Source: Mixophyes australis
Taxonomy: Eukaryota; Chordata; Amphibia; Anura; Limnodynastidae
Direction of reading: 5' to 3'
DNA length: 64,000 nt
Assembly (NCBI GenBank): GCA_036250195.1
Contig: JAVHZZ010000011.1
Span: forward strand, 63,674,101-63,738,100
Below are positions 1 through 9,228 of this stretch, one piece after another. The position numbers were made by a program, and so were the translations under genes. Every line of letters starts with the position of its first letter. Positions within the stretch are counted from its first letter, which is position 1. The notes under the pieces are model-generated. The model was not told the origin of the DNA. It saw only the letters and a list, made by a program, of their open reading frames with translations, and made no database searches.

Positions 1-622
1 AGAGTTGCATCAGGCCCTCCAATGATGTTGGCGGAAGGTATTGTACTAATGCATCCTTGATATGTTCCGACAGACCTAACCGAAGTTGGCTGCGAAGCGC
101 AGGGTCGTTCCATTCACTGTCAGTAGACCAACGTCTGAACTCGGCACAGAATTCTTCAGCAGAGCGTCGGCCCTGTTTCAGAGCCCTAAGATGAGCCTCA
201 GCTGAAGCCACTCAATCTGGATCATCTTAGAGAAGGCCCAGCGCGTCAAAGAATGCATCCACAGAGAGAAGCGAAGGGCTGGCAGGCGGTAAACTAAAGG
301 CCCAGGACTGGGGGTCATCTTGGAGAAGGGATATAATAATCCTGACCCATTGTTGTTCTGACCCAGAAGAGTGAGGTCTTAGACGAAAATAAAGCTTGCA
401 ACTTTCCTTAAAATTGCGGAACAATGACCTTTCCCCGGAGAAACGGTCTGGCAAATTCATCTGTGGTTCTGGAGCAGGTACCAACGAACTTTGTTGGGCT
501 TGCGCAGTCCTGGAAGCTTCCTCTTGTGCCGTTGCGACAATCCCTGGACCATCTGAGACAGGGTTTGAATCTGTCCAGCTAGAACTTGGGCTGGAGAGGG
601 ATTCGTCCCGCTTCCGTCCATG
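1..622 (-). pseudogene. Ty3/gypsy family A gag fragment (copy A1)
   Basis: This is the N-terminal part of a retrotransposon Gag, the structural protein of the cytoplasmic particle. The reading frame opens near 622 with residues MDGSGTNPSPAQVLAGQ and continues, after a frameshift between about 550 and 485, with LPDRFSGERSLFRNFKESCKL. It runs off the left window edge. The same residues occur in the gag of the copy at 8368-9217, which fixes the family. Stops interrupt it near 226 and 207, so it is not functional. It lies just inside the LTR at 659-1390, as expected for an LTR-gag order read on the minus strand. No CCHC knuckle is seen because the C-terminal part lies outside the window. Confidence 0.85.
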
Positions 623-648
623 AATAATCCTCTCCAGTGTTTCACTGG

Positions 649-658
649 CCGGTTATAA
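649..658 (-). promoter_or_regulatory. Candidate self-priming primer-binding site, copy A1
   Basis: The ten bases after the LTR read TTATAACCGG. They do not begin with TGG, as a tRNA-primed site would. They are instead complementary to CCGGTTATA at 1065-1073, which sits about 33 nt past the TATA box, where transcription should start. This matches the self-priming scheme known for Tf1 and proposed for sushi-like elements. The assignment is inferred from complementarity only. Confidence 0.55.
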
Positions 659-1390
659 TGTTAGGAACTCCAGCAGCCAATACCACAAAACCCAGAGTCT
701 GTTCCGAAAGTCTAGTGTTCACTGTTGCCCCTAGTGGTGGGGACAGACTTGGCTGCAGACTAACGGAGGGTCGTGAGATGGGTACCGGCTGCGGAGAACC
801 CAGTAATGAGGAGTAATGGCAGACAGCAAATCCAGTAAACTAGCCGAGGTCAGAGGTCACTTGCGAGCAGGAATAGTCGGAAAACACGCCAAAGGTCGGG
901 GTCACAGGCACGGTAGCGAGATCCAAGTTGCAGGCTGAAAGGTCAAGGGTCACTGGCAAACAGGCAGAGTCAAAGTCCAGGCAGGGGTAATACACAAGAA
1001 ATCAATCCACAGGTTGTCACCAATACAATACAGGAGCAGGCTAGCTGACAGGCAAACTGAACGCTATAACCGGCAGGGAGGCTAAGCCCTCCCTGCCTTA
1101 TATAGTAACATGGGCCAATCAGGGCTTATCCCTGTGGTGAATGACAAGGTGATGGGCCAAACAGATAAGGCCAGATTAATAGTCCACAGGCAGACAATTA
1201 GCGCATGCGCCCGGCTTCAGCACTTGCCGGGGCGCAGCGCTTCTTACACTCGGCGTCCGGCCGTTGCCTTGACAATGGCCGGGCCTGAGAAACAGGAAAT
1301 GATGTCCCGGCCGTCTCCCTGACGACCGGGATGCTCGCCGGGACCAGAAGTGAGTCGCGGCGGTGCCCGCGGCCGCCACGGCTCCTAACA
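659..1390 (-). repeat. 5' LTR of gypsy copy A1
   Basis: A 732-bp LTR read on the minus strand. It begins TGTTAGGA (at 1390) and ends TCCTAACA (at 659), a perfect 8-bp terminal inverted repeat. Inside are a TATATAAGG box (around 1096-1104) and, about 33 nt downstream, CCGGTTATA (1065-1073). Between them lies a 10-bp stem hairpin, GGCAGGGAGG/CCTCCCTGCC. Immediately outside the LTR end (649-658, minus strand) the interior starts TTATAACCGG, which is complementary to the presumed transcript start. The partner LTR lies beyond the window, so no target duplication can be tested. Confidence 0.9.
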
Positions 1391-2401
1391 ATGACAAGAT
1401 GAAATTTTATTCACAATTAAAAATGACAGATGAATCATACAGATGGGACAGATTTCTATAACCGTGTTGGGTCAGATGTGGGCAAACATGAGTACATCTG
1501 TCAGAAACTTAGAGAGATGGGAAGGTTGCTGCCAGAAGAGTTACCCTTATTGAGAAAATGGGAGACTAAATCTATGAGACAAGAATGAATGAGCTAACAT
1601 CGTCTGCTGCCTTAAAAACTCAAGGAGTCACAATGGAACATGGCTCAGCTCTTTCCTTTCACTGAAGAAGATGTGAAAAACATAGCAAGGTATTCACTTA
1701 AAAACTGGACATTGGTTACAAAGGTCACCCTGGCATAAGCAAACTTATTCAATTTAAGAATGGAAAGGGAAGTTTCCAAAGTGTTGTTACGTTTTTCTTT
1801 TTGAGATTTTCATGATGACGTTGCTCTAGTGGTTTCTGAGCTTGAGTAGAAAATATGCCGCCACTTCACAAGTATTGACATCTGAGGAAAATCAGTTAGG
1901 AAAAGCTCTAATCCTGCTATCAGCAGCAATGCAAAGTGCAGTGGAACTGCTTGCAGAGCAGCATGAAGAATATGGAGTTACCACTGAAAATGTCTACATG
2001 TTTGCAAGACCAGCTGCTTTGTCACATTTCAGAGGTTCAGATTGTATACTCCTCTCTTCCACTAAGTTTCAAAAGCATGTTGCTACTATCAAAAAATCTC
2101 AACTTAATTTATACAGACTTTGATCAATTGGCAGACAACTCCTTTGGGCACGACTGTAGGGTGCACCTTCAATATTACAACCTCCCAGATGGTACCCTCC
2201 AGCTTGCCAAGATCAGCAAACTTTTAATGGCTTTTGAGAGGGGAAGACTTTCTGAATTCAAAGGCAGGAATTTGGAAGAAATTAACATTGATCCAAATGG
2301 TAGGTTTGAAATATCATATCAAATATGTGGATTTGATTTTTACCTTTCAAATTGGCCAGAATCAGGGGATAAGCAACCCTGAACCAGAGAAATAAGGAGG
2401 C
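1391..2401 (+). pseudogene. Tyrosine-recombinase-like gene remnant, copy 1, main part
   Basis: I recognise this as a family of uncharacterised fish and amphibian proteins whose C-terminal half resembles a tyrosine recombinase. Visible blocks are VYMFARPAALSHFRGSDCI (about 1990-2046), then SSTKFQKHVAT, which resembles the recombinase HxxR region. After a frameshift near 2110 come GHDCRVHLQYYNLPDGTLQL and KLLMAFERGRLSEFKGRNL ending INIDPNG. The GH and Tyr spacing is like the recombinase catalytic region, but the function is inferred from motif shape only. The upstream part (1391-1840) is broken in several frames. A related copy lies at 39374-40490. The reading continues after the solo LTR that ends at 3376. 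Multiple frameshifts and stops make it a pseudogene. Confidence 0.6.
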
Positions 2402-3376
2402 TGTCATGATCTGCTTTAGGCTGCAGCTCAGTATCCCCCCTTTAGATGCTACTCTACCTTCCTGATCCTGCCTGCAAGGGGTTCAGCCTTAATCATTACT
2501 CCTGGATCCTAATCACCTGTGTCTGGCCTTTTAGAGACCGCCTTTCCCAGAAATCTGGGCCAGTTCATCAATTGTCACTGCGGATCCTGACTTCCTCCCT
2601 GGTATTTGGCTCCTGCTTGTTTCTACATTCTGCACCTCCTCTTGTGACCCAGACCCAGCTACTGCTTACTCCCTGGTATTATTGTGGATCTTCCGACTTC
2701 TGCCATGGTTCATCATGTGCCTCCAGACATATATCTGCAGTAAACTGTCTAACTTGGAAACCTAGAGTCTCCAGCTTCTCAGCTTTATCTGGCAATACAG
2801 ATATTCAATATCTGCTGCCACTGTCTAACTTGAAAAACCAGCATCTCCCACTTTCCAACTTCACATAGCAATCCAGACATCCTATACCTACAGTCACCTG
2901 ACAAACCTGGAATACCAGAGTCTTTAACTTCACAGCTTATCCTGTTAATTCAGACGTCCTATATCTGCAGTCACCTATCAAACTTGGAAAACCATAGTTT
3001 CCCACTTCCCAGCTTGACCTGCAAAACCAGACACCCTGTATTTGCAGTCACCTGTCATACTTGGAAAACCTGGATCCCCAGCTTCCCAGCTAACCTGGTT
3101 ATCTTGACAACCTGCACCTGCAGTCATGCTGTTGTGCCTGGTCTCCAGCTTCCCAGCCAAACCTGCTTACTCTGTCTAGCCTGTACCTGCAGTTAACCTG
3201 TTGTGCCAATTATCCAGTGCTTCAGTCCCTCCGCTGTTTCACTGTTTCTATGGACTTGCGTTAGCTGACTTATCATTTATCACATCTCATTTTTACCTGT
3301 GTGACCTGTGTTGAAAATAGACCACATCATTTCATTCACCTATCTCTCCGTGATGTTCATACTAGGAATCCTGACA
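2402..3376. mobile_element. Solo LTR (TGTCA...TGACA) inside the recombinase-like remnant
   Basis: A 975-bp insertion beginning TGTCATGATC and ending ATCCTGACA, with 5-bp flanks GAGGC (2397-2401) and CAGGC (3377-3381), which differ at one base. Family-homologous sequence resumes on the right side, which supports an insertion with these limits. There is no coding potential. Its right two thirds are a seven-copy 77-bp tandem array. No convincing TATA box was seen, so the orientation is open. It is most likely a Ty3/gypsy solo LTR, judged from 5-bp duplication and TG...CA ends. Confidence 0.65.
2735..3215. repeat. 77-bp minisatellite, about 7 copies
   Basis: Units start with CTGCAGTCACCTGT-like sequence at 2735, 2812, 2888, 2965, 3042, 3118 and 3187, giving spacings of 77, 76, 77, 77, 76 and 69. 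Each unit carries a variant of CTTGGAAAACC followed by CAGCTTCCCAGC. The copies are clearly diverged. The array lies inside the solo LTR. Confidence 0.9.
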
Positions 3377-3745
3377 CAGGCAAGTATTCTGTCAACACTT
3401 TCTTTTCATAATTAAGATGATGCAAGAATTTATCAATGCAGAACATAAACACAACCAATGCTATCAAAGGTGGTGTAGCACAATATTTTCTACTTAAACT
3501 ATTGTGTTTTCTCTAATTCATCTTTAATGGACAATTCTACTTTCTTTAAGGTCATAAAGAAGTGAAGAAAAAACCCAGGACAGAGAGGAGGTCAAAGCTG
3601 TGGAGAAGCACATGATGAAGTTTATGCAGGCTAAGGGAATGCATGATTGTGTTGCATGCATCATGGCTGAACCATCTGCACTGAAAGATTGCAACTGGTA
3701 AGCTGTGGAATTCCCTATAAAAGAATTGAATAACAACTATAAGGA
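3377..3745 (+). pseudogene. Tyrosine-recombinase-like remnant, copy 1, C-terminal part
   Basis: Downstream of the solo LTR the same family resumes. One frame from about 3590 reads EKHMMKFMQAKGMHDCVACIM then AEPSALKDCNW, which I recognise as the family's C-terminal block (a DCxxCxxAEPxALKxRxW pattern). A stop follows at the W and the frame is lost near 3740. The break between this block and the one ending at about 2380 is explained by the inserted LTR. It is not functional. Confidence 0.55.
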
Positions 3746-3818
3746 GAAATACAAAAAAATGAATCATGCTGAATATTCACCTTAAAGAACTAGTATAATC
3801 TATTTGACTAGCCAGGGT

Positions 3819-3821
<3 letters not shown>

Positions 3822-3849
<28 letters not shown>
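3822..3849. repeat. (GT)n microsatellite
   Basis: An uninterrupted GT dinucleotide run of about 28 bases, flanked by non-coding sequence. Confidence 0.95.
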
Positions 3850-5589
3850 TTATGGATGTCCTCAGATGGACAGAATACATGAAACTGTCTCCACAGGTAG
3901 TGAAATGTCTATGTTTTGTCTTAAGTCAAATTAAAAATTCCATGTGATAACTGTGGCTACAAACCGCTCCTAACAGAAATATTTGATTGTCTTGTTAATA
4001 GGGTATTAACAAAGGGGTATATCTGTGAGGGATATTGCAGACTCACTATATAATAAAAACATGTGTGAGCATCCACTTGTGTGGTAGAGACAAGTGGGGC
4101 AGAGGCCAATGTGAATTATTCAATACATTTCTGGAAAATGCTATGTGATATGGTGGTACTTTACACGTAAATGATAACAATAATAGTGAGGTCATCTGTT
4201 TGGTGATTCACCAAGTTGACCCGAACAACCTTTGTTGAGGTGAGGTGTCTAAACAAGGACAAAAAGAGGCCGTTTGAAGGTGATTGTTCTGTGCCACTAC
4301 AAACCTTTTCATACCCAGGTCCCAACACACAATCAAGTTTGTGTGTTTAATCCAACATTTTGGGACACTTAAAGGGAGATTCAATTCAGCACGATGTGTC
4401 TCCAGAACGTTCACGGCAACATATTGCACCGATGTTATGGCAGGAACCTCTTCTCATTTTTCCTTGCGCCCCATAGAGGTGCACAGAAAAATTACCGAAG
4501 ATGCCTACCATAATGGCTGGCAATGTGCGTTGCTGGACATTACGGTGATGTCCACGCAGCACATCGCCAGCAATCTCCCCATCACTATCCCTTTATGACG
4601 GTAAACAAAACAAGTAAAACAGGTTTTTAGGGGTAACTCCAGTGATTAAAAGATTATGACCACATTTGGTAAATGACACATAACTTATAAGATCAATCCT
4701 AATTTCCAAGCTAATGGATAAAAACCACAATAAAAATTAACAACATGTTCTTTTCATACCCACAATGACAATGAGAGAAGAAAAGGTAAAGAGACACAAT
4801 ACGCTGACATAAAGAATTGATTACAGATAGATTAGTGTAGGTCCCATATGATAACAAAAATAGAAATAAACAATCCTTATTCACCTTATTGAAATGGTCT
4901 CATGAATAATCATGTGATCAAATGTCAGCAGGACTATTGGTATTAACGAGACCAATATCAAACAAACCAGAATTTTGATCAATATTCATTATAAATGTAC
5001 AAATATTATGCCAAGTCCTACAAAAGTAGACAATTTTCCCACAGCAACCTATTTTGCCATACAAAATAATATATATTCGCTGTGCATTGTCAGCAGTCCA
5101 GTGGATTAGTCCATAAAAACCCTATATGACAAAAAAACAACCATATTGATGCTATAAAGTATGCCTCTTATAAAGTAGTATACCCTTACAGCCCTAGTAT
5201 AATGATAAAGAGGACATAAATGTTAAAGTAAAATACAATTTATGGCATTGATAAACAATCAGTAGCTATATACCATTTATCACTTGTCCAAAAGACAGGA
5301 AAGGGAAATAAAAAGAGTAAAGCCCCTAATTCATAACCAACATGTGAATTCAGTATGTTTCCCAATGCAATAGCATCATGTCATGATCACCTTCTCCATG
5401 CGGTTTATAAACCATACCTCTTAGTTCATGGACTTGAAACCTAACAAAAATGTAAAAGGTTCAGCTACAGGTTTACTAACAATAATATATTAATATTTTC
5501 TTCTTGACTATATTTAATCCAACAGTATCAAAATACTTTGGCATCTCTTTATGTTTGTGTTACATGATGGTAATATTTAAACTCGTTTA
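3850..5589. other. Unassigned non-coding stretch
   Basis: No gene or recognisable element was identified. A 104-codon open frame at 4284-4598 (plus) has no motif I know and lies opposite another open frame, so I do not call it. Sequence from about 4600 to 5590 is AT-rich with frequent stops in all frames. Confidence 0.5.
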
Positions 5590-7602
5590 AATTCTAAGCC
5601 TACAAGTGGGAAATCAATTTTTTGTGTGTGTAAGCTTTGTTTCTTGGATTTCCCAGCTGTGGGAAGGAGAGAGATAAGTTCTGCATAGTTCTAAATCCTT
5701 GAACTCTAACCATTGAAACCAGGTAACATGAAAAGATTCATAATTGTCACCTGCTACAGAAGTGATGTAATCCATATCCATAAAGAAATCAATTTTGGAG
5801 AACCATTTAAATATTGTTGGAGGATAGGATGATTGCCAATGAGAGGGAATCAACACTTTAGTGACATTGCGAAGGTGTTTTAAAAGTATTATTTTTCATT
5901 TAGAGACTTGTATCTTTGACTAATTCAAGAGTTAAACAATGGATCATCAGTAAGACCTTCTCCAAGAATCACACTTGAAAAATGCAATATAGTGTCTCAG
6001 AAGGGTTTTATTGGCAAACAGCCCCACCAAATGTGAAGTGCGAGGTTCTTTAAGACATCTCCAGCATAAATGTAGTACTCCTACGTTCATCTTGCTCAGG
6101 GTATAAGGATTTTGGTACCATCTCGATAGCAATTTAAATCATGTTTAAACTACGCAAATGCTTGGGGAACTAGCGTGTGTCACCTGTAAGATCTTTGTCC
6201 ACTTGCCCTCCATGATTTCATGTCCAAGGTCCCCTCTCCCAGGCTTTTTTTGTGCCGTGGCACTGGATTGTACAAGTTCTCAAGTATCAGTTTGTATAAT
6301 TTTTAATTTGAATGCAAGAAAACCTTTTGCACCTAGATAGAGACAGAGTTGTAGGTGTTTCCAATCCTCATGTGGGGGAGATTCCATTTCTCTTGGATTT
6401 CAGTAATAGGGCGAACTCCAGTTTTACTCACCATCATCATCATTTATTTATATAGCGCCACTAATTCCGCAGCGCTGTACAGAGAACTCATTCACATCAG
6501 TCCCTGCCCCATTGGAGCTTACATTCTAAATTCCCTAACATACACACACACACACACACACACAGAGACTAGGGTCAATTTTGATAGCAGCCAATTAACC
6601 TACCAGTATGTTTTTGGAGTGTGGGAGGAAACCAGAGCACCCGGAGGAAACCCACGCAAACACGGGGAGAGCATACAAACTCCACATGGATAAGGCCATG
6701 GTCAGGAATTGAACTCATGACCCCAGTGCTGTGAGGCAGAAGTGCTAACCACTGAGCCACCAGCTGTCAAACCCAAAAGATCCCCGCCTCTAGCCAGTTT
6801 CTAGAGGCAATGTGATCTAGTCCATGTGGGAACTGAATATCTGCTATGAATAACATCAAGAGGAAGACAATTGATTAAATAAGTTTCCGGTATCTGAGTT
6901 ATTTCCAGCAAGTAAGAGTGGGGGAGATGGAAGGATGTGCAAGTGTCGGTGAAGTGGGGGTCCATGGGATGATGCCAATTGGGCCTAGGAGAATTGTTCT
7001 TCAATTTCCATCTATTGCTTTGAATCCACACCCCTGGTATCAGTATCCTATTTAACAAAGTGGCTTGAAAATAGCCAAAGATATAAGGGAGTTGAAGACC
7101 TCCTCTAAACTTCTAACTTCAGATGAGGCCATCTACCCCCCCAAATTAAATCCCGTATCATTTTGTGGATGTCTGAAAAACTTTTGGGAGGTATGTGTAT
7201 AGGCAACTCCAGAAGAAGATATAGTATTTTAGGCAGCAAGTTTACTTTGAGAACGTTAATCCACCCTATCCAGGTGATTTCCAGTTATGTAACTTTTTAT
7301 GGAGTTTAACAATGGCAATAAAGTTACATGAAATAGTTGACTCAAATCATTCGTGATATACACTTCCAAATATTTAATATGGGATTTATGCCATACAAAG
7401 GGAAAGCATGTTTCAGACCCTCTACCACTTGGAGTGAAATGGTAAGGTTTAGAGCCACGGATTTAGAGTAATTCATTTTAAAATTAGACAGTGTAGCGAA
7501 TTCTGTAAATTCATTCTACAAATTGGGAAGTGATACCACTGGGTTGATGATTGTCCCGAGTAAATCATCCGACAAAAAACAAGTTTATATCTTCATACTT
7601 TT
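5590..7602 (-). pseudogene. L1/Tx1-type LINE ORF2 remnant (reverse transcriptase and C-terminus)
   Basis: A decayed ORF2 of an L1-like non-LTR retrotransposon, which encodes endonuclease and reverse transcriptase. Read on the minus strand from the right: a YEDINLFF block near 7590, in the place of the RT YADD box; a LSNFKMNYSKS-like block near 7470; VNLLPKILYLLLELPIHIPPK near 7230; EKWNLPHMRIGNTY near 6390; and MLSRWYQNPYTLSKM with CWRC near 6130-6060. The C-terminal tail reads to about 5614. Stops and frameshifts occur throughout. The 5' half is missing, since the gypsy LTR at 7603 starts at the RT core. A SINE-like repeat interrupts it at 6429-6766. Confidence 0.8.
6429..6766 (-). mobile_element. 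SINE-like dispersed repeat, copy S1
   Basis: Starts with ATCATCATCATTTATTTATATAGCGCC and ends with GCTAACCACTGAGCCACC. It contains a (CA)n run at about 6541-6563. The same sequence, in the opposite orientation and 5'-shortened, occurs at 40578-40720 and 63059-63336. LINE coding blocks lie on both sides, so this copy interrupts the L1 remnant. The ATGATG tail defines the 3' end. I recognise it as a widespread fish and amphibian repeat but do not name its family. Confidence 0.8.
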
Positions 7603-8330
7603 TTTACGAGCTGCGGCGGTACTCACCGCCGCCGCGACTCGTCTCCTGGCTCCCTGGCGTCCCTGCCGTCACCGTGACGACCGGAACGTCACTTCCGGCC
7701 GTGTCCCGGTCGTTGCCAAGGCAACGGTCGGACTCTTCATCTTCAGAGCCGCGTCCCGGCAATGAAAGAAAGCCGGCCGCGTGCGCTCATCACCCCACTA
7801 GCCTGCGGGCTAATTAATGAAGTTAATTTAAACTTATGCAGGGGGCTGTGTATACTTCAGAGCCAGGCTCTGATTGGCTGCTGGTAGTATTTAAGGCAGG
7901 GAGAGCTTAGACTCCCTGCCAGTTATAGCTTCCAGTCCTCTGTGTTGCTGCCTGCTGCTGTACTGTTGGTGTTAAACCTTGGACCTCTGTTTGCCATGCA
8001 TGACTCCTGCCTGTACTCTGGATTTGTCATTTTGCCTGTGCCCTTGACCTTTTGGCTCGTACCTTCGTTTCTGCTGATTTGCTCGTGACCCCGACCCGTG
8101 GCGTGTTTTCTGACGATTCTATCTAGCAAGTGACCCCTGACCTCGGCCTGTTCTCTGGATTCGCTGTCTGCCATTACCCTCTGCTCCTGGGTTCCCCACA
8201 GCTGGTACACATCACACGACCCTCTGTAGTCTGCGGCCAAGTCTGTCCCCACCACTAGGGGCTCCAGTGAACACCAGACTGTCAGAGCAGACTCCGGGTG
8301 TTGTTATACTGGCTGGATGGGTTCCTGACA
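7603..8330 (+). repeat. 5' LTR of gypsy A2
   Basis: About 728 bp, homologous throughout to the LTR at 659-1390 (minus) and to 14096-14492. It ends GTTCCTGACA. The first bases have decayed (the partner LTR begins TGTTACGAGC). It carries TATTTAAGGC followed by the imperfect hairpin around CAGGGAGAGCTTAGACTCCCTG and AGTTATAGC at 7921. The interior starts TTATAACCGC at 8331, so the complementarity to the transcript start seen in copy A1 is present with one mismatch here. Confidence 0.9.
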
Positions 8331-8367
8331 TTATAACCGCCCATAAATCTTTGGAAAATTTGCTTCC

Positions 8368-9217
8368 ATGGATGATAGCGGCGCGAACCGTTCTTCAGCC
8401 CAAGTTCTGGCAGGTCAGATCCAATCCATCTCACAAGTGGTCCAGAATCTGGTTCAACGTCTGTCTGCTCAGGAAGAGGCCACCTGAGCCGCGCAAGCCC
8501 AAGTCCAGCAAAACCCATCAGCTCCTGCCGTGGAGCCCAAGCTGAACTTGCCGGATCGATTCTCTGGGGACAGAAGTCTCTTCCGTAATTTTAAGGAGAG
8601 TTGTAAACTCCGGCTCGGAACAACAAAGAGTGGGTATAGTGATTTCGTTGCTTCAGGGGGACCCGCAGTCCTGGGCCTTCAGCTTGCCTTCCGACAGTCC
8701 TTCGCTGAGGTCTGTGGATTCTTTTTTCGAAGCCCTAGGCCTTTTGTATGATGACCCGGATCGGGTAGCTTCCGCTGAGGCCCACCTGAGATCCCTAAAA
8801 CAAGGCCGACGCTCTGCAGAAGAATACGCTGCTGAATTCTGGTGCTGGTCCACTGACAGTGAGTGGAATGACCCAGCTATACGCAGCCAGTTCCGTTTGG
8901 GGTTATCCAAACAAATAAAGGATTCCCTGGTACAGTACCCTTCACCTACTTCCCTGGAGGGACTTATGCAGCTCACAATCAAAATTGATAGACGCCTCAA
9001 GGAAAGAAGAGCTGAGAAGGAAGCACCCACTCCTAGTATATTCCTTTCTGAGCCTCCTTCTAATATGGAAACTGCGGAACCTATGCAGCTAGGCGCCTAC
9101 CGCCTCTCCCAGGAAGAGAGAACTAGGAGACGCACCTTAGGCCTCTGCCTATATTGTGGAAACAAAGGTCACCTTCTGCGCTCCTGTCCCAACAAGTCAG
9201 GAAAAGATCAGGCCTAG
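8368..9217 (+). pseudogene. gag of gypsy A2 with CCHC zinc knuckle
   Basis: The capsid/nucleocapsid protein of the retrotransposon. The start is set by ATG at 8368 (MDDSGANRSSAQVLAGQ), which matches copy A1. An in-frame TGA lies at about 8485. Near 8606 a small deletion relative to copy A1 shifts the frame. Thereafter the frame is open to 9217. The C-terminus shows one canonical knuckle, CLYCGNKGHLLRSC (CX2CX4HX4C), at about 9148-9189, followed by a short basic tail. pol begins in the -1 frame relative to this end, so a -1 frameshift probably once joined them. Confidence 0.88.
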
Positions 9218-9228
9218 AGAAGGTGTAA

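Noticed and set aside
4284..4598. 104-codon open frame
   Set aside because: No recognisable domain, overlapping open frame on the other strand, and no splice or homology support.
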